From a virus: a DNA stretch of 64,000 nucleotides. The notes beneath the pieces are model-generated. The model saw nothing but the letters and a program-made list of their open reading frames with translations, ran no database searches and had not been told where the DNA came from. The position numbers and the translations under genes were made by a program. Location: positions 1 to 64,000 of the IMG/VR virus record IMGVR_UViG_3300031463_000001. The stretch is one strand, 5' to 3'. Positions 31,577 through 41,379 of this stretch are shown one piece after another; position 1 is the first letter of the stretch, and every line of letters begins with the position of its first letter.

Positions 31577-34033
31577 ATGATTGATTTTAAAAGTAATCAA
31601 AAGAAAATAATTCCTTCTTCTACAAAATTTTTATATCCTTCAGTTAGGATTTTTCTTTTTAAAGCTTTCCCTAAATTTGATCCTTATCCAGATTCCTCAG
31701 AAAAAATAGATAATAATAGATTAGCAGAATTAAGTAAAAGAAGGGATAATCTGATTAATCAAATAAATAAATTAGGTATTCAAGAAAAACCTTCTGAAGC
31801 TCGTCAACATGTGATTAATTCTTTCATTAATTTTGTTTCTTCTTTTAAAATAAATGGAGAGTTTGGAGAAGTCGAAGAGCGTTTTCCTTATAAAGAAGAT
31901 GAGACTAGTAAGGGTCTTTTAGCTTTAAAACTTCACAATTTTTTAGATGAAATAGATGAAAAGGCTAAATCAAGTGATTTCTTATCTTTAGACCCAAATG
32001 TCCTAAAGTTAGGTTTTCCAGAAAGAACTAATATTATTATAAGTATAGGAACTGATGTTTATTTTAAACAAAAAATAAAAGATTTTATTAATAAAACTAG
32101 TTTAGATTTTGAAGAACTAGGAATTATGTCAGGATATAAACAATTAATGTTTAATTATTTATTTGCCTCTCATTCTTCAATAGCAGAAAAAATAAATGAA
32201 GAAGCTAAAAGTGAAAAAAATATAACTTTTACAGGTTATGAAGAATTTGTAGATTTTTTAGTTGAACTTTTTTATTATTTTAATTCAAAGGTAGCTTTTT
32301 ATAGATATGGAGATTTGCAAAAACAATTAGAAGATATTAACAACCAAATTAAAAATTATCAGTCATTTGAAAAAATTGATAAATATTATCTTACTCTAAA
32401 AAAAGAAAATGTTTTAAAATTAGATATAACTCCTTTTTTTATGAATTGCACAAGTACATCTAATATAGATAATGTTTATGCAACTTGTAGTGTAACTTTG
32501 TTAGATAGTACTTTAGAGGATAAATTTGAAGATTTAAAACAACCTGTAGCGGGAAATATTCCATTTAGATTAGTAGAAGGTACAAATTCATCAAAAGATG
32601 TATATAACTATTTAAAAGAGGATGCTCAAAATGATTTACAATCTTTAATATTTGATAATTTACATTTAGCTGATTTAATTCAACCTAATGATTTTATTGT
32701 TATATATGCTCGAAATTCTAGTATTCCTTTAAGTGAAGTAGCTAAAGGAAGAGAGATTTCTTTAGATGATAAAAAATTAAGTTTTTTTCCATATCTTGAT
32801 CTTTTAGGTTATAGAAAAATATTTGCAGGATTTGTAACCGAAAATAAATTTAATGAAGCTGCAGGAACTATTCCAACTATAACGTTAACGTGTAAAAGTT
32901 CTTTATATCTTTTAGAAGAAACTTTACGTATATTTACTCCTGGATTATTTCAAAAAGCGTTTTATAGCACTTTAGAGGTAGGAAATGATACCAATCTTTA
33001 TACAGCATTAAATAATTTATTTGCTAATTATAATGTAAGAGATGCAGTGTTAACTTTATTAACATTAAATTTAGGTTTAAAAATTAAAGGTATAATATCA
33101 GAAACACAAATAATAACAGAAAAAGGATATAATTTTAAAGAATATGATAAAACTCCTCCAAATGAACTTTTAAATCCTTTAACAGTTCCTATCTTTTTAA
33201 TGCATATAGCATTTAAGGAGATGTATGATGAAGACGAATTTCCATTAAAACTTAAAATATTTGCAGGAGGAGACATTTTAGACAAATTACAAGGATTTCT
33301 AATTCATATACAAAATAGTTTTAAGGACTTTAGTCCTACTTTAAAAACTCCTATGGATATTATAAAAGAAATGAGTCGAATAGCTTTTTTTGAATTTTTT
33401 GAAGATGCTGAAAGAGGTATTTTATTTAGACCTTTAAGTTATGATGCTGGAGTAGGGGAAGAAGATTATTATACTTTATTAGATACTTCTAATGTGATAA
33501 ACTTTAATCGTTCTCACACTATTAATCAAATTTTTACTAGGGTAACAACTTCTTTTTATATGAATATATTACAACAGTTATTACCCTTTTTAAAATATCC
33601 ATATACTAATGGAAAATTACTATTAAAATATGGTTTAAGAGACGGGGGAGATATTGCTAATCCAAATATAAGATTTGGAAAAACCGATTTAGAATTGTCT
33701 GAAAAATATCATCAATTTGCATTGTTTTATTTAACTCAACATAATTATTCAAAACAAATAGGTAATATAACTTTTATTTTTAATAGTGATTTAAAAGAAT
33801 ATGAAAGAGCTAATATAGGAATGCCAATAGAAATATATTATGGTGTAGAAGGAACTTCATTTGTGGGATATGTTACTTCAAAAACAGTTACTTTAGCTGC
33901 TGGGGGAACTTTAACTGAAAGCTATACTGTATCCTATTTAAGAGCTTCTGGGGTTACATTACCTAATTATCTTGAATTTTTTGAAAATATGCCTACTGAA
34001 GGATTATTATTAAATCCAAAACTTTGGGGTTAA
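31577..34033 (+). CDS. Baseplate hub protein (gp27/gp44-like, 818 aa)
   Basis: The large protein after the tape measure in contractile tails is normally the hub on which the tube starts. The section from about residue 270 has the hub pattern: LDITPFFMNCTSTSN, DNVYATCSVTLLDS, a D-x-I-x-P-x-D-F-I-V-I-Y-A-R strand and FAGFVTENKFNEAAG...TITLTCKS. The C-terminal third returns to beta strands with a final region G-M-P-I-E-I-Y-Y-G-V-E that resembles a hub barrel. An N-terminal extension of about 260 residues, largely helical and charged, is unusual. The next gene is the spike, as expected. Confidence 0.7.
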   Translation: MIDFKSNQKKIIPSSTKFLYPSVRIFLFKAFPKFDPYPDSSEKIDNNRLAELSKRRDNLINQINKLGIQEKPSEARQHVINSFINFVSSFKINGEFGEVEERFPYKEDETSKGLLALKLHNFLDEIDEKAKSSDFLSLDPNVLKLGFPERTNIIISIGTDVYFKQKIKDFINKTSLDFEELGIMSGYKQLMFNYLFASHSSIAEKINEEAKSEKNITFTGYEEFVDFLVELFYYFNSKVAFYRYGDLQKQLEDINNQIKNYQSFEKIDKYYLTLKKENVLKLDITPFFMNCTSTSNIDNVYATCSVTLLDSTLEDKFEDLKQPVAGNIPFRLVEGTNSSKDVYNYLKEDAQNDLQSLIFDNLHLADLIQPNDFIVIYARNSSIPLSEVAKGREISLDDKKLSFFPYLDLLGYRKIFAGFVTENKFNEAAGTIPTITLTCKSSLYLLEETLRIFTPGLFQKAFYSTLEVGNDTNLYTALNNLFANYNVRDAVLTLLTLNLGLKIKGIISETQIITEKGYNFKEYDKTPPNELLNPLTVPIFLMHIAFKEMYDEDEFPLKLKIFAGGDILDKLQGFLIHIQNSFKDFSPTLKTPMDIIKEMSRIAFFEFFEDAERGILFRPLSYDAGVGEEDYYTLLDTSNVINFNRSHTINQIFTRVTTSFYMNILQQLLPFLKYPYTNGKLLLKYGLRDGGDIANPNIRFGKTDLELSEKYHQFALFYLTQHNYSKQIGNITFIFNSDLKEYERANIGMPIEIYYGVEGTSFVGYVTSKTVTLAAGGTLTESYTVSYLRASGVTLPNYLEFFENMPTEGLLLNPKLWG

Positions 34034-34909
34034 ATGATAAAACTAGCTCAAATAATAGACGTTGTTCCACCTGATCCTTCATCTACTAATGAAAATCTTC
34101 AATTAAGAGTTCGTATTATTCCTACTGATGAATTCACTGTAGTAAATTATCCTCTTACTAAATCTTCGAAATATCCTTCTACGGATTCAATTATTTTAAT
34201 ATATCAACCAAATGACTATCTTAGTTATTATGTAACCACATTAAGAGAAAATGATGTCGAAATAGGAGATTTAGAATTATTTGATACTACTACGTTAAAT
34301 GGTAAAAATTTATTGGAAGAGGATGAATATGCATGGAGAGTAGGAAACAAAACAACTAATACTTCTACTTTAATATTAAAAAAAGCTTTTATTGATGCAT
34401 CAGTTTCCACAAGTTTAGGAAAATCAAAATTTAATCTAGGAGCTACTCAAACTTTAATAGACTCACGTTTAATTACTTTAAAAGGACAAGCTTTAATTGG
34501 AAATTTTCTAGAAATGCCTTTATCTACTTCAACTTTCCAAAATTCAACTGGGGGAGTAAATTTTTCGTATACTTATGGAACTAACCTTGTAAAGTGTGAT
34601 TTTAATATAGATAAAAGTGGAGTAAATATTAAGGTAAATACTCCATTAGGTAGTGGAAACATTAATTTGAAAACAGATGGGTGTGAAGTAACTTTTAATA
34701 ATTCAAAAATAACTATAAATAGATTAGGAGAGGTTACTATAGATGCACAATCGATTAAGATGGGTAAAAATGTGAAAAAATTATTAACTGAAGATTTTGT
34801 GGATAAGTTTAATAATCATACTCATCCTTCTTCAAGTGGACCAACAAGTCCACCAACTACCCCAATTGTATTTGCAGAAGTAACTACCCAAATAACACAA
34901 GCTGGTTAA
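34034..34909 (+). CDS. Baseplate spike protein (gpV/gp45-like)
   Basis: Residues 1-80 form an OB-fold-like start, the middle is beta-rich, and repetitive short strands (VNIKVNTPLGSGNINLKTDGCEV) suggest a triple-stranded beta-helix needle. Near the end, H262-x-H264 in NNHTHP is followed by a Ser/Pro-rich tail (SSSGPTSPPTTP). Spikes of P2- and Mu-like phages bind iron by a comparable H-x-H at the tip. The protein pierces the outer surface of the host when the sheath contracts. The stop of the hub gene overlaps the start region directly. Confidence 0.75.
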   Translation: MIKLAQIIDVVPPDPSSTNENLQLRVRIIPTDEFTVVNYPLTKSSKYPSTDSIILIYQPNDYLSYYVTTLRENDVEIGDLELFDTTTLNGKNLLEEDEYAWRVGNKTTNTSTLILKKAFIDASVSTSLGKSKFNLGATQTLIDSRLITLKGQALIGNFLEMPLSTSTFQNSTGGVNFSYTYGTNLVKCDFNIDKSGVNIKVNTPLGSGNINLKTDGCEVTFNNSKITINRLGEVTIDAQSIKMGKNVKKLLTEDFVDKFNNHTHPSSSGPTSPPTTPIVFAEVTTQITQAG

Positions 34910-34912
34910 AAT

Positions 34913-35434
34913 ATGTATTTAACAAGATTAATATTAAAAAAAGATTTATCACTAGAGGCTCAAAAGTGGGGAATATCTAATTTAATGTGTATATTAGAAG
35001 CTATAATAAATGAACCCGAAGTTTCAGCTTTATTACTTTCTTATCTTGAAATACTTGAATCAGCTTTACAAGCCCAAATTGCTTCTTTAACATATTTGAT
35101 TGCTTCGTCCTCTGAAGCTTTTATAAATGTATTTCAAACAGTTTTTGGATCTTTAAAAAGTGATGTTGAAATGTTAAAAGGAGAAATAGATAATGTTGTT
35201 AATCCTTTAAAGAATAATGCCTATTTAAATAACAAATGTGGAAAAACAGTTGTTTTTCAAATTCTTAAATGGGCTGATGATTCATTAAATACTTTATCAG
35301 CTAGTATGGATAATGCTCAATTCTTAACTTCTAAAGCTAACCTAACAGTAGAGAATAATCTAGCTAAACTAAATGATTTACAAGAAAAGTTAAAATTTGT
35401 TCAAAAACTAAAGGAGTATATAAAGGATCCATGA
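34913..35434 (+). CDS. Helical protein of the baseplate cluster (173 aa)
   Basis: Almost entirely helical with long hydrophobic heptads (ALLLSYLEILESALQAQIASLTYLI) and a second coiled coil near the end (LAKLNDLQEKLKFVQKL). It has one Cys pair far apart, no known domain. It lies between spike and gp25 genes and overlaps the latter by four bases, so it is probably a baseplate component or assembly factor. In some phages this position has a chaperone for the spike. Confidence 0.45.
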   Translation: MYLTRLILKKDLSLEAQKWGISNLMCILEAIINEPEVSALLLSYLEILESALQAQIASLTYLIASSSEAFINVFQTVFGSLKSDVEMLKGEIDNVVNPLKNNAYLNNKCGKTVVFQILKWADDSLNTLSASMDNAQFLTSKANLTVENNLAKLNDLQEKLKFVQKLKEYIKDP

Positions 35435-35865
35435 TAGATTTAATGTGTAAAACTAAAGTAGGTGATTCTTTTGAATTTTCTACTAATAATGATCTTCAAA
35501 TTGATCCTTTTAATGGTGATTTAATAATGGTTAATGGTAAAGATTTATTGGCTCAACTTATTGCAAAAATGTTTTTAACCGAAAAAAATGAAAATCTTTT
35601 GAATCCTGATTTAGGATCAACCATTTTTGATATAAATGTACAACTAGAAAATTCAGCCTATTTAGAGGCTTTATTAGAGGATGAAATAGTTAGAGTTCTA
35701 GCTTTAGTTTATATGATTACTAAAGATTCAGATAACAAAGACGAGATAATTAGTAGAGTTGATTCTTTTGAAATAACTGATGTTACTTCTAATTCATTTA
35801 AGTTAAATTTAAATATAATAAATCAAACTAATCAACTAGTTCAAATTCCTATAAGTGAGGAATAA
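35431..35865 (+). CDS. gp25/gpW-like baseplate wedge protein
   Basis: At 144 residues this matches gp25-like wedge proteins: an N-terminal strand segment (DLQIDPFNGDLIMVNGKDLLAQLIAKMFLTEKNE), then NPDLGS, and a central helix. The family initiates sheath assembly and joins wedge subunits. The overlap with the preceding gene (ATGA) and the J-like gene directly downstream is the typical order in contractile tails. Confidence 0.75.
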   Translation: MIDLMCKTKVGDSFEFSTNNDLQIDPFNGDLIMVNGKDLLAQLIAKMFLTEKNENLLNPDLGSTIFDINVQLENSAYLEALLEDEIVRVLALVYMITKDSDNKDEIISRVDSFEITDVTSNSFKLNLNIINQTNQLVQIPISEE

Positions 35866-35866
35866 A

Positions 35867-37246
35867 ATGAAAAGTTTAAATGAAATAATAGATAGTTTAA
35901 AAAATGCTATAAAGAGTAAAAATTCTCAATTTAATGTTAATGAGGGTACAATTATTAATGATATTTTAATTAATGTACCCGCCCAAGAAATAAATGACCT
36001 TTATACTGAGTTAGGTAACGTTTCCAATAAAGTACTTTTAAATAATTTAACAAGTGATGAATTAGATAGTTTAGGTTCTTCATTATTTATACCCCGAAGA
36101 GTTGCTCTTCCTTCAAAAGGTAAAATAATATTTAGAGCCTTAAATGTTACTCCGTCTATCAATATACCTAAAGGAACTTTAGTGGGTACTTCATCTTTTT
36201 CGATTTACAAAAATATTTCATTTACTCTAGATTCAGATATTACAATGGATTCAACAAATAGTAGATTTGTGGGAGGATATTATGAAGGTGAAGGATTTGC
36301 TACATGTACCTCTAGTGGAACTAGTGGAAATATTCCAGCTAATACAATTTCTTTAATAGTTTCAACCTTAGATAGTAGAGTGGTAGGAGTTTATAATCCA
36401 GAAAGTTTTAGTGGAGGAGCAGATTTGGAATCTGATAATGATTATTTAAATAGAATACTTCTTTTGTTAAGAAGTGGTTCTTCAATAGGTACACTATCAT
36501 ATTTAAAGTATTTAATTGAAAGTCATCCTTCAGCTAGAGTTCTAGATTATCATGTTTATTTACCTAATGATCCCAAATTGAAAAGAAATCCATATGGTGA
36601 TTCGATAGATGTATATGTTATTAGTAAATTGGAAAGTCAGGTTACTGAAACTCTTTCAACTGATGATTATAACCATTTAATTCCTTCTCATAAACCAGTT
36701 TTTTCTTTATCTACTAGTGGAATTACTTTTGTATCCGATTGGGATTCAGATTTTGCTAGATCTTCTAAATCGTTAGATCATTTTGAAACATCCTCAAGTG
36801 GAAGTTTTGAAGTAACATATACTTATAACAAAAATATAGAAGATTTACAAAATTGGATTGATGATCCAGATCATAAACCTTTAACATTGGATGTATTGAT
36901 AAAAGAAGCTAAAATTAAAGATGTAAAAGTTGTAGTTTGGATAATTAGAAAAGGGGGTTATGATACTGATACATTAAGAACTAATGTTTTAACAAGTTTA
37001 AAAAATTTTATTAACTCTAATAAATTAAATCAAAATATTTATTTATCAGATATAGTAGGAGTAATTGAAGGAGTTGATGGAGTAGATTATATAGATACAG
37101 ATGTAAATGGAGAATTGAGAATATCCCTTTATTCTAAATATGAAAAAGATACTGGTTATCCAGCTCAGGCTCAACCTGTTCTTACTACTAATGAAATTGA
37201 ATATTTTATGCTTGATGAATCAAATTCTGAAATTAATATAAGCTAA
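35867..37246 (+). CDS. Baseplate J-like protein (gp6-like)
   Basis: A 459-residue protein. Its first part (IIDSLKNAIKSKN...NEGTIINDILINVPAQEINDLYTELGNVSN) and the following GTLVGTSSF and NPESFSGGADLESDNDYLNRILLLLRSGSSIGT are hallmarks of baseplate J-like proteins, which form the ring around the hub. I chose the ATG at 35867, which follows GTGAGGA, over a GTG four codons upstream. The C-terminal region has the usual helix-strand pattern (LRTNVLTSLKNFINSNKLNQNIYLSDIVGVIEGVDGVDYI). Confidence 0.85.
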   Translation: MKSLNEIIDSLKNAIKSKNSQFNVNEGTIINDILINVPAQEINDLYTELGNVSNKVLLNNLTSDELDSLGSSLFIPRRVALPSKGKIIFRALNVTPSINIPKGTLVGTSSFSIYKNISFTLDSDITMDSTNSRFVGGYYEGEGFATCTSSGTSGNIPANTISLIVSTLDSRVVGVYNPESFSGGADLESDNDYLNRILLLLRSGSSIGTLSYLKYLIESHPSARVLDYHVYLPNDPKLKRNPYGDSIDVYVISKLESQVTETLSTDDYNHLIPSHKPVFSLSTSGITFVSDWDSDFARSSKSLDHFETSSSGSFEVTYTYNKNIEDLQNWIDDPDHKPLTLDVLIKEAKIKDVKVVVWIIRKGGYDTDTLRTNVLTSLKNFINSNKLNQNIYLSDIVGVIEGVDGVDYIDTDVNGELRISLYSKYEKDTGYPAQAQPVLTTNEIEYFMLDESNSEINIS

Positions 37247-37249
37247 ATT

Positions 37250-39205
37250 ATGAAAATATATTTTAGTTATTTAAAGGATGTTGATTTTGATAAAGTTAAT
37301 GGTTGGACTAGTAATTTGGGTAAACTTATTTTATTTTGGAATATTGTTCCATGTAATAGTAATTTAACTGATTTAAGAATAGAGATAAGTGATGACATTA
37401 CTTTTAAACAGTTTGATTCGATTCCTATTGATATAAATGATTGGAATAATAGGGTGGGATTAAGTTATTCTTATAAAATAGATTATTCAGATTGGAAAAA
37501 TTCAACTAAATTTTTTAGGATATCAGCTAATAATACTTATTCAGATATTTTAAAAATTCAATTTAATGAACCCATAAATTTGTTAACTGTTACAGATTTA
37601 TTAAATATTCTTCCAGGTAATCGTTATTATAATAAAGAACTAGATTCTAATATAGGCCTTTTTTATGATGCATATACTAGTGAATTTAATGATGTAAGGA
37701 TTGAAACTAATTTATTTAAGAATAAGTTTTTGTATGGATTTTGGGATTTAACTAAGTTAAATTTAACTAATTTAAATTCATATGATATATTATTGTTGAA
37801 TCATTATCTATATATAAATAGGAATAAATTGGGTAGTGTAAATGCTTTAAAAGAATTTGGACATTTTTTGACTGGAATGGATGCTACCTATAAATTTAAA
37901 AAAGATGAACCATATATAATTATTGGAGATAATTCACATATTTATTATAGGTTAGATGAGGGAATAGAAGGAACTAATCCTCTATTAAATCCTCCATTAG
38001 AGAGTACTAATAGTTTAAGACGAAGTATTTATGTAATATTTAATGACCCAAAAAACATACTAGCTAATTTAAATGATATTAAAGATTCTCTTATAAATTT
38101 ATTACAAGATGTAGTAGGATGTGCTTTTTATTTTCAATTAAAAGTTGTAGTTTCAAGTGGATATACATTATGGAAAAATATTAATAATTGTAAAAGAAAA
38201 TTGATTGGACTTTCATTTAAGACTAATGATTTATTTTATCAATATATTGATCCCACTTCAAATCAACCCAATACTTTAGTAAAGTATAATTTAGATGATA
38301 ATACTTATCAAATTATTACTTCTTCTATTATTGATTTTGGAGAAGCTAATTGGTTTACTGAAGATAATATAAATTATTATTTTTCTAATATTAATCCTAA
38401 TGCTGAACCTTATATCAATTTTACTTTTAACCTTGCTTTTAATAAAACAACTAAAATATTTTCAAGTCAGGAAGTTGCAAGTGTAAAAAATTTTAAAGTT
38501 TTTCCTATTGCTACTCTAGATGATATCTCTACTGTTTATTATTCTACAACATGGGTTAATCCATCCACCCTTGAATCCTCCCTTTCAAAAGATTCTAATG
38601 AATTATTTTTTGGTCAACTTGATCCCGATTATTCAAATAATTCAATATCATTTCAAGATCGATTTAATGATTTAGGTATATATGTATGTTCAGATATTGA
38701 CAATATAAGATATTATCGAATTTATCAAGTATTTTTACCTAATCTTATTGGTTCACTTTGGATGGATTTAGCAGGTAGTGTATCTTCTAATAATGGAATT
38801 TATGTTAAATTAGCTTATGGGAAACTTTTTATGGTTGTAAGTCAAAATTCAACAGATAGTATAGAAGTATATGATTTTAATACTAAACAATTAATAAATT
38901 CAATAGATATTAATGGTTATACTTCATTTCATAATAGAAAAGTTATTTCAGATACGGATACAGTAGGTTCTAAATATTTATTATTCGGAGATACAACTAA
39001 ACCTAGAGTAATGTTTGTTAATATGCAAACGCTTGAAGTTATTTATAAAGATTATACTAATCAAATACCTTATCAAAATTATCCATTTAGCAGAATAAGT
39101 TATTCATATGTAAAAAATAATTTAGTAATCTTTTTAGATAAAACAGATTTAGCTGATTCAGGCGACATAAAATGTTGGTTTATTCGAAATATGAACATAG
39201 AGTAA
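37250..39205 (+). CDS. Tail/baseplate protein with I-like N-terminal region (651 aa)
   Basis: The first 280 residues contain a segment (NLLTVTDLLNILPGNRYYN and LFKNKFLYGFWDLTKLNL, then LGSVNALKEFGHFLTGMDATY) that resembles tail protein I-type connectors, which join the baseplate to fibres. The region from about residue 300 has seven or so stretches of alternating strands with W-x, Y-Y-x and S-S-N repeats, as in a propeller-like fold. Its ATG is preceded by weak sequence. The following genes are fibre proteins, in keeping with a connector role. Confidence 0.55.
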   Translation: MKIYFSYLKDVDFDKVNGWTSNLGKLILFWNIVPCNSNLTDLRIEISDDITFKQFDSIPIDINDWNNRVGLSYSYKIDYSDWKNSTKFFRISANNTYSDILKIQFNEPINLLTVTDLLNILPGNRYYNKELDSNIGLFYDAYTSEFNDVRIETNLFKNKFLYGFWDLTKLNLTNLNSYDILLLNHYLYINRNKLGSVNALKEFGHFLTGMDATYKFKKDEPYIIIGDNSHIYYRLDEGIEGTNPLLNPPLESTNSLRRSIYVIFNDPKNILANLNDIKDSLINLLQDVVGCAFYFQLKVVVSSGYTLWKNINNCKRKLIGLSFKTNDLFYQYIDPTSNQPNTLVKYNLDDNTYQIITSSIIDFGEANWFTEDNINYYFSNINPNAEPYINFTFNLAFNKTTKIFSSQEVASVKNFKVFPIATLDDISTVYYSTTWVNPSTLESSLSKDSNELFFGQLDPDYSNNSISFQDRFNDLGIYVCSDIDNIRYYRIYQVFLPNLIGSLWMDLAGSVSSNNGIYVKLAYGKLFMVVSQNSTDSIEVYDFNTKQLINSIDINGYTSFHNRKVISDTDTVGSKYLLFGDTTKPRVMFVNMQTLEVIYKDYTNQIPYQNYPFSRISYSYVKNNLVIFLDKTDLADSGDIKCWFIRNMNIE

Positions 39206-39220
39206 TTAATAGGAGTTATA

Positions 39221-41371
39221 ATGAGATGGCCTAATTTTTTACCTCAACTTCCACTAAGAAGTGATTACTTAAATGCAATAAAGACTTATTTCGACGAGTT
39301 AATACTCCAAAGATTTAAACAAACTATATTATCTAAAACCTTTGGAATTGTTCCAGGTTATCCTTCAATAAACAAAGAATTTGAAATAACTCTACAAGAT
39401 TCTCAACTTTTGACTATTAAAAAAGGATTGGCTATAGATAGTAGTAATAGGATTATACTATTAGATCAGGATATTACAATTGGATTCAATTTTACTAATG
39501 ATTCATTTCCTCTTTCTTCTTACAAAGATTGCTACATATATGTTTACTATAATGAAGAAAATGATACCTCAGTAGTTGATTATGATACTAATGGGAATCC
39601 ACTTTATCCTTATGTAAAGGTTGAATCACTTCTTCATTTCAAATTAGATACTCCAGAAGTTCAGGATACTTATATATTAGTGGCACATACTAAATTATAT
39701 AAGGATGATCAAGGAAATATATTTGTAGATTCGTTTGATAATGCAGCAAATTCGAGAATATATTCAGTTATTAACATGTATGCTCTATTTAATAATCAAC
39801 TTATTAATTTCCAAGATCACATTAATCAACATGGACATGGAATAGTTTCTTCAACAAATCCTCATGGTTTATCTTTAGAAGATTTGGGAGTTGAGATAGT
39901 TATAAATCATGTAGTTAATAAGAATGGATTAATATTACCGTATGTTAATACTAACAATTCAGGTTTTTATTTTACATTTCATTCAGATACCATAAAAACA
40001 AATAATTATATAGATATATATCCTTTAAATGAGGATGAAATTGTATTTTTGAATAGAGTAGTTTATTCTAGAAGTGATTTAGATATAAGTGATATAGATT
40101 TTAATAATGGTTATGTTAGATTGTGGATACAAGATACTACTCCAAATAATACCTATTATTATATAAAAGGACAAAGAAATCCTACAAATAATAAGTTATC
40201 TATTAGTTTTGATTCTACTCCTTTTAAAGATACTGATCTAGCTATTGGTACTTTTAAGCTAGATAGTGGTGGGAAAATTGATCCTTTTTCAATTAAAGAT
40301 AACAGAAATATAGGATTTGTAGACGCAAATACTATTGATCCTGTAACAAATGTTGGATATGTTTGGGGATTAAATACTGCTAAAGGAAATAGAACCCAAA
40401 AAATGTTTTATGTAAAAGTTGCATCAGATTTAGATATAAATCAATCTTCCTTTACTGTGAATGGAACTTTAACTATAAGAACACCCCATTTTGATAATGC
40501 TTATAATTTGAATGATTTAGAATATCATGTATATAGTTATGCAAATCATCAACTAGGTAATTTAGTTGATTCAGGTTCATGGGTAACGAAAGTAGGCTCT
40601 ACCATAAATCTTTCTAACAAAGTATGGAACGGTGTAGGAGAATGGTGGCTAACAATCGAAGGAGAAATTAAGTTTCCAACTAATTTCCCTAATCCTACAA
40701 TGCTTCGAATAACAACAGATGATGGAGCTAGATTAACTATAGGAGGAGTAACTTATTTAGATGCATTATTTGATCAATCAACAACTCAATATTTAGTAGC
40801 AATACCCTGGGAAAATGATAAATGGTATTCATTTAAGTTAGATCATTATGAAGTAATTTTACCTGAATCAGAAAGACTTTATGTAGAGTATCAAGATAAT
40901 GTGAATATTTTTCATTCCCTCTATGTAAATAGTAATACTAGATATTTAAAATATATAGATATTCCTTATGTATTTAATAATAATTCATTATGGGAAGTTT
41001 TAGATACTTTAAATAATTCATTAAATCCTTATAATATTTTTGTAAGAGTAGTAGATAATCAACTTGTTTTTTATTCTTATAATTATTTGGAAATAGTTAA
41101 TGATTCTACTAATAATTTATTTAGTAGTTCAAAATTGGGTAAATATGAAGAATATGAAATAATAAAAAGAATAGAATATACTGGAGATGGAATCGTAGGA
41201 AAAGAGATTGTAGGTAATTTTTCCAAAGAAAATTTTTATTGGACCGAATTTTATTATGATAGTAATTATAATTTAATTAGTACAAAGACTAATTTGAAAG
41301 ATAAATCATTTCAAATATCTCCACAATATTATAATGATAGTATAATAAACATTAATGAAACATTTATTTAG
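39221..41371 (+). CDS. Tail fibre protein with PA14-like domain (716 aa)
   Basis: Residues about 190-230 contain INFQDHINQHGHGIVSSTNPHGLSLEDL; the G-H-G...N-P-H-G-L-S-L core recurs in the protein at 42669. Residues about 420-560 resemble a PA14 carbohydrate-binding domain: a strand with a W (VGEWWLTIEGEI), then LRITTDDGARLTIGG and further strands. PA14 domains bind sugars. The end is beta-rich. Together this suggests an adhesive fibre. Ribosome binding site TAGGAG. Its ordering after the baseplate genes fits the tail tip. Confidence 0.65.
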   Translation: MRWPNFLPQLPLRSDYLNAIKTYFDELILQRFKQTILSKTFGIVPGYPSINKEFEITLQDSQLLTIKKGLAIDSSNRIILLDQDITIGFNFTNDSFPLSSYKDCYIYVYYNEENDTSVVDYDTNGNPLYPYVKVESLLHFKLDTPEVQDTYILVAHTKLYKDDQGNIFVDSFDNAANSRIYSVINMYALFNNQLINFQDHINQHGHGIVSSTNPHGLSLEDLGVEIVINHVVNKNGLILPYVNTNNSGFYFTFHSDTIKTNNYIDIYPLNEDEIVFLNRVVYSRSDLDISDIDFNNGYVRLWIQDTTPNNTYYYIKGQRNPTNNKLSISFDSTPFKDTDLAIGTFKLDSGGKIDPFSIKDNRNIGFVDANTIDPVTNVGYVWGLNTAKGNRTQKMFYVKVASDLDINQSSFTVNGTLTIRTPHFDNAYNLNDLEYHVYSYANHQLGNLVDSGSWVTKVGSTINLSNKVWNGVGEWWLTIEGEIKFPTNFPNPTMLRITTDDGARLTIGGVTYLDALFDQSTTQYLVAIPWENDKWYSFKLDHYEVILPESERLYVEYQDNVNIFHSLYVNSNTRYLKYIDIPYVFNNNSLWEVLDTLNNSLNPYNIFVRVVDNQLVFYSYNYLEIVNDSTNNLFSSSKLGKYEEYEIIKRIEYTGDGIVGKEIVGNFSKENFYWTEFYYDSNYNLISTKTNLKDKSFQISPQYYNDSIININETFI

Positions 41372-41379
41372 GAGGAAAG

